Source: Mesostigma viride (taxonomy: Eukaryota > Streptophyta > Mesostigmatophyceae > Mesostigmatales > Mesostigmataceae). Taken from it: a stretch of DNA of 32,531 nucleotides. Position 1 is the first letter of the stretch. Every line of letters begins with the position of its first letter. The position numbers were made by a program, and so were the translations under genes. The stretch is taken from the NCBI GenBank assembly GCA_009746045.1, contig RPFO01002320.1, positions 1-32,531 on the forward strand, written 5' to 3'. This document shows positions 18,192 through 27,213 of this stretch, one piece after another. The notes under the pieces are model-generated. The model worked only from the letters and a program-made list of their open reading frames with translations, did no database searches and was not told where the DNA came from.

Positions 18192-18635
18192 TTGACTCCC
18201 AGCCTTAACGTCATAGTCAAGCACTTCGACCCGCTGCAGGACGAGACCTCCGAGACCCTTGCCCTGGCGTTTGAGAACAAAATCCTTGTCCCCATGGCTA
18301 TCACTGGTAAGGGCAAGCCGCGGGGGGTGACCCGCCTTCCCCGCTCGCGGGGTAAGGCCGGCCCCTCCCCCTTGCTCCTCACCTTTGACACCATGGCGGA
18401 TAAGATGGAGTTCCTCAAGTGTCGCAAGCGGCTTGGGGGGACCGCCTACACGCTGGACGATGACTTGACCTTGACGCAGCAACAACGGCGACGGGAGCTA
18501 TGGCCGACCTACCTCCAGCTTCGGCAGACGGCGGGGCAGAAGCCGGTCTACTGGAAGGGGGCGGACATCTACGTCGCCCACAAGCCCTGGCAGGCGACCC
18601 CTGCCGCCCCAGCCACCCCAGCCACCCCAGCCTAG
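18192..18635 (+). pseudogene. L1-like ORF1 fragment (RRM-type nucleic-acid binding)
   Basis: 147 codons. The order of motifs is that of the C-terminal half of L1-type ORF1 proteins: a strand-rich RRM-like part (LLTFDTMADKMEFLKCRKRL) followed by YTLDDDLTLTQQQRRRELWP and an aromatic end (YWKGADIYVAHKPW), then an Ala/Pro tail before TAG. In LINEs this protein coats element RNA and acts as a chaperone. There is no ATG in frame (it opens at TTG) and no ORF2 follows in the expected place, so it is a truncated relic. Repeat words of the CCCAACGG family border it on the left. Confidence 0.5.
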
Positions 18636-18754
18636 GGAATATATAGCAGTAGTGTAGACTAGAAAGCTTAGTGACGTGGCCATGTATGCTTACGTGACGG
18701 GCCCACACCCGCCCTTGCAATAGCCGTAGCAATTTCGAGTCATGCTTTGCCCAT

Positions 18755-18773
18755 GCAGGGAGTTACTCCCTGC
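18755..18773. repeat. small perfect hairpin
   Basis: GCAGGGAG-TTA-CTCCCTGC, an 8-bp stem with a 3-nt loop, in the non-coding stretch between the ORF1-like fragment and the (TTAA)n modules. Its function is unknown; it could be a structured end of a retroposon. Confidence 0.6.
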
Positions 18774-19030
18774 TGAGAGGCCATGTGTACCCTAGCTATA
18801 GCCTAGCCACATACCTTCCACCCCATGTCATGCAGGCCTTCTAGGCCCTCTCCTCAAGCCCCCCCTGGGTGCCTGTGCTTGATTAGGAGGCATGAACCAC
18901 CATGGAGGTGCAGGTGCACCTAGTGCACCCAGAGCAGGTGATAGTTGTACATCCTACACCTGCAGGTTGTCGCCCTGATTGTATTACAAACCCATAGATG
19001 CCCCTTTCTCAGGGCTATGTGTTACATATG

Positions 19031-19121
19031 CTCCCCACGGAGCTATGATTTTAATTAATTAATTAATTAATTAATTGACTCCCAACGGAGTGATGTTGAT
19101 GATTAATTAATTAATTAATTG
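19031..19121 (+). repeat. two adjacent hairpin plus (TTAA)n modules
   Basis: The first module is GCTCC-CCAC-GGAGC followed by a (TTAA)n tract to about 19076. The second is ACTCC-CAAC-GGAGT (19079-19091), a short spacer and another (TTAA)n tract to 19121. Stem sequence and tail match the module at 16831 in layout but not exactly, suggesting related subfamilies inserted side by side. Confidence 0.6.
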
Positions 19122-19281
19122 GTACCCACGTGCATGCAACACAGTCACATGCTTATTATAACTAATCATGCACACATCATGTCACGAACTACGTACAGAT
19201 GTTGCTGGAGGACCTACTGGTCCCAGCCCAGTTTGAATACCGCATGTCCGCATCCACTCTCTCTCCCTTCTCTGGACTGCC

Positions 19282-19383
19282 ATGCAGAACAAGACGCGGT
19301 GGAAGAGGATTGTCAAGGCTCACACGCCCGACCCTGTGGGCAAACCACCTCCCCCCAAGCGGAGGAGGCGTTTTGATGAGTAG
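19282..19383 (+). pseudogene. C-terminal tail of a LINE-like protein
   Basis: A short frame ending in MQNKTRWKRIVKAHTPD then PVGKPPPPKRRRRFDE and TAG. A Trp/Arg-rich RWKRIV near the end, followed by a Pro and basic tail, resembles the extreme C-terminus of some LINE ORF2 proteins. The basic cluster could also serve as a nuclear localisation signal. The frame stays open leftwards to about 19237, but without recognisable domains. Weak call. Confidence 0.3.
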
Positions 19384-19958
19384 GGTAGTTAGGATTTTTC
19401 TAGACTAGCTAGATCAGAGTTAGGTAAGTTCGATTACGCGGCTCCTTCCATCCCACCCCACCATCAAGGAATATGTGCTACCTGATCTCCCAACGGAGGC
19501 ATGTTATAATTTAATGCACACATCTAGACAAGTGAGGCAATCAATAGATATACATGTCAAGAAAACGCGGACAAGATAACGGCAGGCTCGAGCTACCATG
19601 GTCCGGATTCTTACGATTTCAGGCCTGCGCTGGTTGTCTCCTTTATGTCAGCACCTTCCTGAGGGCTTCGCTCCTGTTTTCTCCCCACGGGCCCGCGGCC
19701 CGTTGCTAGCCAGGGTAGAAGTCCGCAGGTGGAGGTTATTGCCCCTGAGGATTGCCGCTGCACTAACGCCTCGTTTGCCATTACAGTAGAGCTAGGACAG
19801 CTCACATGTATGAGGATTATATCCCCATCCAGTGACAATTAATGGTTGGGGCATGATGCACACGATATTTGTCCGTTTGTTTACACTTTTGTGTAATTAT
19901 TTTTCTAATGAGATTAGCGTAGTACTACGTGGCATGCTTATGCGCATGACACGCAAGT
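19384..19958. other. gene-free stretch
   Basis: No credible gene. It includes a CTCCCAACGGAGG word at about 19489 (retroposon-tail type, but without the TTAA run) and ordinary AT/GC-mixed sequence up to the microsatellite. Confidence 0.45.
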
Positions 19959-20165
19959 ACTTACTTACTTACTTACTTACTTACTCACTCGCTCGCCCGC
20001 CCGCCCGCCCGCCCGCCCGCCCGCCCGCCCGCCCGCCCCCCCCCCCCCCCCCCCCCCCACCACCCACCCACTCAATCACTCAATCACTCACTCACTCACT
20101 CACTCACTCACTCACTCACTCACTCACTCACTCACTTGCTTACTTGCTTACTTACTTACTCACTT
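19959..20165. repeat. graded tetranucleotide microsatellite
   Basis: The motifs pass in order through ACTT, then CTCG, CCCG (about 11 units), a C-run (about 20037-20058), CACC, CAAT/CACT (about 15 CTCA units), and back to CTTG/CTTA. Each block differs from the next by one base of the four-base unit, and the whole is roughly symmetrical around the C-run. The long plus-strand frame across it is a repeat artefact. Confidence 0.9.
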
Positions 20166-20371
20166 ACTTGGTCATTGATAGATATGAAAAACAGGCCTGC
20201 AAAATAGAAAAATACAATACTTTACATGACAGACCATGTTTGTGAACATTACAGCGAATCTCTGGCAGGCGCGTTAGAGTAGGCCCAGCCTCGAACCCTG
20301 CATGCCAATCTACACTTAGTGGGTCCGCTTTACTTGGCCTCCCTCACCCTCCTGTGCCGATAGAAAGTTGA

Positions 20372-20866
20372 CCGCGGCACACCTACTGGACCAAGCGGCT
20401 GGCCCAAGCCCGCAACAACGTTGGCATTGCTCGGGGCGCTGGGATTGGCGGCATTGCCGCCGCTTGGCAAGGCACCCGGAACAATTGGCAAGCCGTGCAG
20501 CGTGGACGCAACACCAGGCCACAGCCCTCCAGCACTCCCTTCAGGACCCAACCTGCCAGCCCCAGGCGCACTGAGAAAAGGTGGGCAGGTAGGCAGAGGA
20601 GGCTCCCGCTGGGTCACGCTGCCGTATGCCTCCGCCACACCTTGTGGGATCGCAAAGAGCTCACGCTGGGTCAACGGATAGCTCGGCCCAATGCCAACTT
20701 GCTGCTCCTCCCTGACCCTCCTGTGCCGACACCAAGGCGATTGCAGCTATTGGGCGGAGGACCAATCGGCCCAAGAAAGAGCCGGCTCTACCGAACGCCA
20801 TGGCCGAGACGTCGCTTGTTTTTCGTTGATCAAGTCACACCGGCTTTTTTCTCCCATTTCCGGTGA
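20372..20866 (+). CDS. unrecognised open frame, possible exon
   Basis: A stop-free frame of about 165 codons directly after a TGA, without an ATG. It begins PRHTYWTKRLAQARNNVG, then IARGAGIGGIAAAWQG, and becomes Arg/Pro-rich. The other two frames are also open for much of this GC-rich stretch, so the choice of frame is uncertain. The word CCCTNACCCTCCTGTGCCGA occurs twice (about 20340 and 20708), so a partial internal duplication is present. No family recognised. Confidence 0.25.
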   Translation, partial: PRHTYWTKRLAQARNNVGIARGAGIGGIAAAWQGTRNNWQAVQRGRNTRPQPSSTPFRTQPASPRRTEKRWAGRQRRLPLGHAAVCLRHTLWDRKELTLGQRIARPNANLLLLPDPPVPTPRRLQLLGGGPIGPRKSRLYRTPWPRRRLFFVDQVTPAFFSHFR

Positions 20867-20871
20867 AATGG
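20852..20871. repeat. small inverted repeat
   Basis: CCCATTTC-CGGT-GAAATGGG, an 8-bp stem with a 4-nt loop. A second CTCCCATTTCC follows about 30 nt later without its partner. It precedes the palindromic minisatellite. Confidence 0.55.
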
Positions 20872-20944
20872 GTGTTAGTTTATTTTCTCCCATTTCCTGG
20901 TATTTTTCTGCGCTGCCAACTGCCAAGCGTCGCTTGCTCCGCGC

Positions 20945-21545
20945 ATCGTTGTCTCACTCGGGTGAGACAGATATTAGTTCCCAGCGCGCCGTTGTCTCAG
21001 CGTAGCGTGTTCAAGTGAGACAACGGGTAGTTCCCAGCTAGCCGTTGTGTCAAGGTAGTGAGACAACGGGTAGTTCCCAGCGCTTCGTTGTCTTACTCAA
21101 GTGAGACAGATATTAGTTCCCAGCGCGTCAGTCGTTGTCTCACTCTAGTGAGACAGATATTAGTTCCCAGCGCGTCGTTGTCTCACTTGAGTGAGACAAC
21201 GGGTAGTTTCCAGCGCGTCGTTGTCTCACTCAAGTGAGACAGATATTAGTTCCCAGCGCGTCGTTGTCTCACTCTAGTGAGACAGACGGATATTAGTTCC
21301 CAGCGCGTCGTTGTCTCACTTGAGTGAGACAACGGGTACTTCCTACAGCGTCGTTGTCTCACCCTAGTGAGACAGATATTAGTTCCCAGCGCGTCGTTGT
21401 CTCACTTGAGTGAGACAACGGGTAGTTTCCAGCGCGTCGTTGTCTCACTCAAGTGAGACAGATATTAGTTCCCAGCGCGTCGTTGTCTCACTCTAGTGAG
21501 ACAGATATTAGTTCCCAGCGCTTCGTTGTCTCCCTCGGGGTAGTT
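20945..21545. repeat. 43-bp minisatellite built of palindromes
   Basis: About 13 units plus a degenerate last one, period about 43 bp. Each regular unit holds GTCTCACT-NN-AGTGAGAC, an 8-bp perfect inverted repeat whose 2-nt centre is CA, CT or TG, followed by either AGATATTAGTTCCCAGCG or AACGGGTAGTTTCCAGCG. In the second type the stem lengthens to 11 bp. Units starting near 21177, 21220 and 21262 recur as a set at 21396, 21439 and 21481, a higher-order repeat. Confidence 0.9.
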
Positions 21546-22174
21546 CCCGGCGCGCCGATTTGTCACTCCCCTTCCTCCGCCCCCCGGTGCCACTTGCTAA
21601 TTCCCCCAAACTGCCACGTCACAATTCCCGGCTTTAGCCACGCCAGCATGGGATGCCGCGCCCGCATCTCCAAGGCTCCAACTAGGTAGTGCACACACGC
21701 GATCTTTCCTTCACGTTAATTACATGCCTTTAATGAGCTGCGAGTACGCGCTACTACCGTACTTGTACAGTTATCGCACACCAGAATGCGCCGTGTCATC
21801 AAATGCGCACTCGGGTTGCACGTGTCAACCCTTCACGAAGCCGCGGGTTCATCCGTTGAATGCACAGGCGACGTTCGACGCACCCATATTTTCACATAAT
21901 TATGAGATACCTCGCCGATGGAGAGTTCAAGAAGGCCGCCGCTTGGTTAATGGCGAGGGCTTGATTCGCGCGTGTGGCGCGGGATATCCATGAAGCAACG
22001 AGCAGGGGCTTGAAATAACCATGTAGGGCCCGTCTGTATTCCTCGTTAAGGGTACGACGGTTTTTCCTTCATGTCGCCCAAGGCCAGAAATGGAATCGGG
22101 TCGACGTCAGCTGACGTGTTTAAGCTTGGCTCGGGTGGTTTAACCTTTATTCATACCTTTGTGAACATTTAGGC
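21546..22174 (+). other. upstream region of the subtilase gene
   Basis: No convincing ORF. A promoter for the protease gene should lie here; I see no clear TATA box. The ATG at 22175 follows a stretch with several T-rich words (AACCTTTATTCATACC) and lies in the context GGCATGA. Confidence 0.4.
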
Positions 22175-23324
22175 ATGAAATGCCTTGGGAGGAAGTATGC
22201 GGAGTTGTTGGGGCCGCTTCTTCTGCTCTCCTTGTTCGTGGTTGTCACGGCAAGGCCGGATGGGAGCACCACCGGCGGGCCAGAGATTCACCCGATTTTG
22301 TCATCCTTGTCCGGCTTGGCCAGGGAACAGGGCACGCGAGCTCGAGCTAATGGCGAGCCAGTGTCCCAGTTCTTGCTTGATACCCTAGTTCGTTCGCGCA
22401 CGGACAGCAGCAACACGGCGGCTGCGGGAGACGCCAGCGGCAGCAGCGTAACAGAAATCCGATTGCTGGGCACGCTTGCGCCAAAAGCAGGCGAAGCTGC
22501 TGTTAGGTCCGTCTTGCGCTCCCTCGGCGTCACCACCATGTCGTTCAGCAACGGTGTCGTTTACTGTTGGATGCCCTTGAGCGACTTGTCGCTGCTCATC
22601 GCGAAGACGGCGGGATACATCACCGCGTGGCGCCCTAACGCGGCCATGACCCAAATAGGCTCCGCCACCTCCCAAGGCGACTTCGCGATGCGTACCAACC
22701 TGGTGCGTTCCCAGCTGGGCCTGAACGGTTCAGGCATTAAAGTTGGCATTCTGTCTGACTCGTTCAACTCGTTGGGAGGCCTTCAACGTGACAAAGACTC
22801 TAACGACCTCCCTGCCACCGTGCAAATCCTGAAGGACATCAGCGACGGATCAGACGAAGGGCGCGCGATGGCCCAGATCGTGTACGACGTGGCGCCGGGT
22901 GCCGCGCTGGCGTTCTACACCGCGTGGTTGAGTCAGGACGACTTTGCAGCCGGCATCATTGCACTCCAGGAGGCGGGCTGCGAGGTTATCGTGGACGACA
23001 TTGTCTACTTGTGAGCATCTATGAATCTTTCCATATATATTCGCTTTAGTTATCTGTGAGGGTCATCGTGGCCGAGACTGTCTGCTTGTGCGTTTCTTCT
23101 ATCCATCATGATATATTCTGTTTAATTATCTGCGACGATTGTGTAAGACAATGTGTTCTCGTGAGTTTCTTCTTTCTATCATTATATATTCTGTTTAGTT
23201 ATGTGCGAGGTCTGTGCCTCTGTCATTATTCCCCCCGTTGTGTGCGCATTTCGTCCCTCCCTTGCGGTTGCGCGCCCCTGTGCCCACGCCTGCTCATGCC
23301 TTTGCACGCGCGCGCCTGTGGTCC

Positions 23325-23355
<31 letters not shown>

Positions 23356-26300
23356 CGGTGTCGCGTGCGCCAGCTACGAGCCCTTCTTCTCCGACGGTGT
23401 GATCGCACGCGCGGTCGACACCGTCAAGTCCCGCAACGTCTCCTACTTCTCCGCCGCGGGCAACTACGCGCGCCAGGCGTATGACGCCCCCTTCCGCTCG
23501 TCGGGGACCAACCGCAGCACGACCTTCAACGGGCGCACGTTCAACCTGGGCATACTGCACAACTTCGACTCCCGTTCAGGCTACACGGCCACAAAGCAGC
23601 GGATCATTGTCGGGGCGCGCGGCTGCTACTACATCCTCCAATGGAACCAGCTGTACTACTCCGAGGGTCCCAAGGCGGGCGTGTGGCCCGGGGCCACCAC
23701 GGACCTGGACGTCTACTTCCGCAACACGAACGATGTCCTGGTGAATACGGGCGGCGGATCGAACAACATGCGCAGCAATGGGGGCCACGGGGACCCCGTC
23801 GAGGTCGTGTACCTCGACGCCGGCACGTACGACGTGGAGATCTATTTATACGACGGCCCCGTGCCGACCCACATGTGGGTCATCTGCATCGGCTCCATCA
23901 CCTTCAGCACGTTCGCGACGAGCAGCGGGACGATCTACGGCCATGCGGCGGCTCGCGGTGCAGTCGCGGTGGGCGCGGCGTTTGCGTACGACACCCCATG
24001 GCAGGGGGTGAACCCGCCCGACCTGGAGAACTTCAGCTCGCGCGGCGGCATGCCGGTGTACTTTGACGACCAGGGCGCGTACATTTCGGGAGGGGAGTAT
24101 CGTGAGAAGCCCGAGGTGGTGGGGCCGGATGGGGGTGACACGACCTTCTTTGGCCAAACCATCACACAGGACGGCAACAGCGACCCGAACTTCTTTGGGA
24201 CGAGCGCGGCGGCACCGCACGTGGCAGCTCTTGCAGCGCTAATGCTTCAGCACAAGCCGAGCCTCACGCCCGACGAGGTGAGGGGTGGCACTAGCCGGTG
24301 GTGGTGGCGGTTACGGTGGCTGTCGGGGTCGCGGCTGCCGTTGTGATGCAGATGCAGTAACTGGTGGCTGGTGGCCGGTGATTGTTGCAGTCGCAGTTGA
24401 AGTAGGAGTACGGAGTCATTTTGACGTTGCTGACGTGTATGGTAAAATGGCGGGAACGGTAAATTGGATGTAAGATCGACAGACAGAGGGTAGCATTTCA
24501 AGGGTTTTGCGTGCAGTGCAGGGTGTTTGGGGGGAAGCTTTTCGGAATGCTGCTTCACCGAAAGCTTTCCTGGAATGCCTCTCCACCTACATTGCTTTGG
24601 CTGGTGTTGGAGTAGACTGCAGGAAAACCGGGCCCAACTCACACCCGGTGAAGCCTTTCCCCTCTTGCCTGGAACCATCTTTTGTTTTTTGGTGCCAGAT
24701 GTCAGCAAACCAGCACACCCACCACTGACTGACTGCCATTTGTAACTACTTCCCTTAATCTCTTGGCCTCTTGTGCTCTGTCGGGCGGTACACCCTAAAC
24801 CCTAAACCCTAAACCCTAAACAGTTGTTGTCTATCCTCAAGCAAACTGCCATCGACATGAAGAGCCCAGGTTTCGACTACAACTCGGGATACGGCTTCGT
24901 TAACGCCTCACGCGTGTTTGATGTGCTCACAGGTACGCGCAATAGGCATCTTTCCAATATGTTAACTGCTCCTCAATATGTTCCTCAATATTCCAATTTG
25001 ATCCTTCATTTGTGCTCCCCCTGCATCTGTTGCCCTCAGACTTAGCCATATTTCCACTTCTTTCCCCCCTGTTTGGTTTTAGTTACTAATTTATCAAGTA
25101 CTTAATTATTAATCATGTCTGCCCACTGTCTCCAATAAGGATCTCCTTCTCGCCCTCAAGAGGTTCTCTTCTACCCGCTGTCTTAACCTTCTTGCTGTCA
25201 AGGCATCTTCTCTTATACCGTCGTTCCTTTCCTTCTCGCCCTCAAGAGGTTCTCTTCTACCCGCTGTCTTTTCCTTCTTGCTGTCAAGGCATCTTCTCTT
25301 ATACCGTTCCTTTCCTTCTCGCCCTCAAGAGGTTCTCTTCTACCCGCTGTCTTAACCTTCTTGCTGTCAAGGCGTCTTCTCTAGTACCCTTTCCTTTCCT
25401 TCTCGCCTTCTAGAGGTTTTCTTCTACCCGCTGTCTTAACCTTCTTGCTGTCCAGGCGTCTTCTCTTGTACCCTTTCCTTTCCTTCTCGCCTTCTAGAGG
25501 TTCTCTTCTACCCGCTGTCTTAACCTTCTTGCTGTCCAGGCGTCTTCTCTTGTACCCGTTCCTTTCCTTCTCGCCTTCTAGAGGTTCTCTTCTACCCGCT
25601 GTCTTTTCCTTCTTGCTGTCCAGGCGTCTTCTCTTGTACCCGTTCCTTTCCTTCTCGCCCTCTGGAGATCCTCTCCCGTTCCCTGTCCCCTCCTTGTTCT
25701 CCTCAACATGTGCTGTCCCATTCCCTCTCCTTTTTGCCTTCAGGATGTCCTGCCCTGGCCTCCACCCCTATCCAGCCACTTGCGCAACGTGCGTGCGCAC
25801 ACTGCTGCGCACACGCTGACCCTTTCCCTGGATGATTTCCCTGCTGCACGTGTGCACCGCAAAGAAATGCGTGGGAATGCTGGAGCAGCTTTGCGGGGTT
25901 GGCTGCTACTTATCCGTAACTGCACGGGCAGGGGTAGGGGCAGGGGCAGGGGCAGGGGCAGGGGCAGGGGCAGGGGCAGGGGCAGGGGCAGGGGCAGGGG
26001 CAGGGGCAGGGGCAGGGGCAGGGGCAGGGGCAGGGGCAGGGGCAGGGGCGGGGGCGAGGGCGGGGGGGGGGGGGGGGGGGGGGGGGCAGGGGGCCAGGGG
26101 GGGGGGCAGGGGTGGTTCCATGAGCGCACATGGGGACTTGACGTCTTAATCAAGAAATCCCTGTCAACAGCACTACGTGATGCCATTGCCTTGTTGCGCT
26201 GGGTAGTAGCGACGATGTTGTCTCTGAGTCTTCGACGTTTTCCCGCCCACCATTAGTGAACTTGAGAGATTGATATGTTTTCTGGCTGCGAACAGCTGTG

Positions 26301-27213
26301 AGGAGAAGCTTCAGATGGCTTCTTCTTCGGGCTACCGTCCCTTGGTAGGGTGTTGGCTAACCAAACTACCAACTGTGGTGATGCACTTATGCTTTCTGCC
26401 TAACAGCTTCCCCACCACCACCGCCGCCGCCTCCATCACCACCGGCGCCATCACCGCCACCACCACGGCCGCCACCTAGCCCTCCTCCACCCAAACCTCC
26501 TCCCCCCAGCCCCCCCCGCCTCGGCCTCCCCCAAGTCCTCCGCCTCCTCCCAGGCCCCACCACCCAGCCCCCCTCCCCCTAGGCCCCCACCTTCACCCAA
26601 ACCACCTCCCCCCAGCCCTCCTCCCCCCAGACCCCCACCCCCACCCAAACCACCTCCCCCCAGCCCTCCTCCCCCCAGACCTCCACCTCCACCTAGCCCA
26701 CCTCCGAGGCCTCCTCCCCCCAGCCCTCCTCCCCCCAGACCTCCACCCCCACCCAAACCACCTCCCCCCAGCCCTCCTCCTCCCAGGCCTCCACCTCCAC
26801 CTAGCCCACCTCCCAGGCCACCTCCCCCCAGCCCTCCTCCCCCAAGACCTCCACCCCCACCCAAGCCACCTCCCCCCAGCCCCCGACCTCCACCATCACC
26901 CAGACCTCCACCCCCCAGCCCCCGACCTCCCCCCTCAAAGCGGCGGTCCTTGTTGGGTGTCAGCGGAGTCGAAGCTGACATGCCAGTGAAGGGCAAGCTC
27001 TTGCTTGGAATGGCACAGCCTCTTTATGACCCAGCGTCAAGGCTTTCGCAACATATGGCCCTTGTTGCAGTCTGCCTGGCTGCTGTAGTTGCTTCTTTCT
27101 TGCTGCTCCTGAGATTTTCTTTGAAGAGTGCGGCAGTCCGGCGTCTGGTTTCCACCTCACTCGGTAGCAAGTCAACGGGGCAAGGCGTTCCTGACAAGTT
27201 GAGCGTGTTCTGA
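22175..27213 (+). CDS. membrane-anchored subtilisin-like (S8) protease, four or more exons
   Basis: Proposed exons: 22175-23010, 23374-24277, 24824-24932 and about 26407-27213, all with GT-AG introns. The first two junctions restore unbroken domain sequence (DDIVY|FYEPFFSDG; PDE|LLSILKQTA). The protein starts with a signal peptide (hydrophobic LLGPLLLLSLFVVVTA). The subtilase domain has Asp195 in GILSDSFNS, the oxyanion Asn in SAAGN, and Ser556 in GTSAAAPHVA. The usual GHGTHVAG histidine motif is absent; DEGRAMAQIVYDVAPG with Glu228 stands in its place. The last exon encodes a long Pro/Ser/Lys/Arg stalk (PPPSPPPPRPPPPPKPP type), then KRRSLL, one transmembrane helix (VAVCLAAVVASFLLLLRF) and a short tail. 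It probably acts outside the cell while anchored in the plasma membrane. Frame changes at C-runs near 26510 and 26560 break the fourth exon unless an alternative acceptor is used. Confidence 0.75.
23011..23373 (+). other. intron 1 of the subtilase gene
   Basis: Donor GTGAGC at 23011, acceptor GCGCCAG at 23373; the split codon TT|C restores the reading frame. It contains repeated TATATTCTGTTTAGTTAT-type words and a C-run followed by (CA)n at 23323-23354 close to the acceptor. Confidence 0.8.
24278..24823 (+). other. intron 2 of the subtilase gene
   Basis: Donor GTGAGG at 24278 directly after the codon GAG; acceptor at 24823. The last 31 bases are four telomere repeats plus CAG, so the telomeric run forms the acceptor region. 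Splicing joins PDE to LLSILKQTAIDMKSPG, the expected C-terminal end of a subtilase domain. Confidence 0.75.
24793..24820 (+). repeat. interstitial telomere repeat (CCCTAAA)4
   Basis: Four perfect copies of the plant-type telomere heptamer, followed by CAG, the proposed splice acceptor. It is too short to be a chromosome end. Confidence 0.95.
25140..25665 (+). repeat. 84-bp pyrimidine-rich minisatellite, about six units
   Basis: ACCCGCTGTCTT recurs at 25173, 25259, 25342, 25426, 25510 and 25594 (spacing 86, 83, 84, 84, 84). The unit includes CCTTCTTGCTGTCMAGGC and TTCCTTTCCTTCTCGCC. As 84 is a multiple of three, long frames run through it, but the sequence lies inside the third intron. Confidence 0.9.
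25926..26110 (+). repeat. (CAGGGG)n array followed by a G-run
   Basis: About 20 CAGGGG hexamers (25926-26047) with one TAGGGG variant, grading into GGGCG units, a run of about 20 G (near 26062-26086) and further G-rich sequence. It is the reverse complement of the hexamer at 2355-2525. It has G-quadruplex potential on the coding strand of the intron. Confidence 0.9.

Larger units (their letters stand above)
24933..26406 (+). other. intron 3 of the subtilase gene (boundaries less certain)
   Basis: Donor GTACGC at 24933 after GATGTGCTCACAG; acceptor TTTCTGCCTAACAG ending at 26406, with CTAAC as a plausible branch point. It holds an 84-bp minisatellite, the CAGGGG array and a G-run. A further exon may exist around 25744-25920, where an acceptor-like TTTTGCCTTCAG is followed by a frame reading VLPWPPPLSSHLRNV, but its phase does not fit the third exon, so I left it out. 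Confidence 0.5.

Noticed and set aside
19832-20245. 137-codon ORF across the tetranucleotide microsatellite
   Set aside because: Most of it is translated CTTA/CCCG/CTCA repeat.
20945-21545. CRISPR-like look of regularly repeated palindromes
   Set aside because: There are no unique spacers, the inter-stem sequence is itself repeated, and the context is eukaryotic; it is a minisatellite.
24793-24820. Chromosome end
   Set aside because: Only four repeats, embedded within a gene with coding sequence on both sides.
25744-25920. Possible additional exon of the protease gene
   Set aside because: A good acceptor-like sequence precedes it, but in the phase left by exon 3 it meets a stop after about 30 codons, and the better frame does not fit.
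26451-26996. 181-codon Gly-rich minus-strand ORF
   Set aside because: It is the antisense shadow of the Pro-rich exon of the protease gene.
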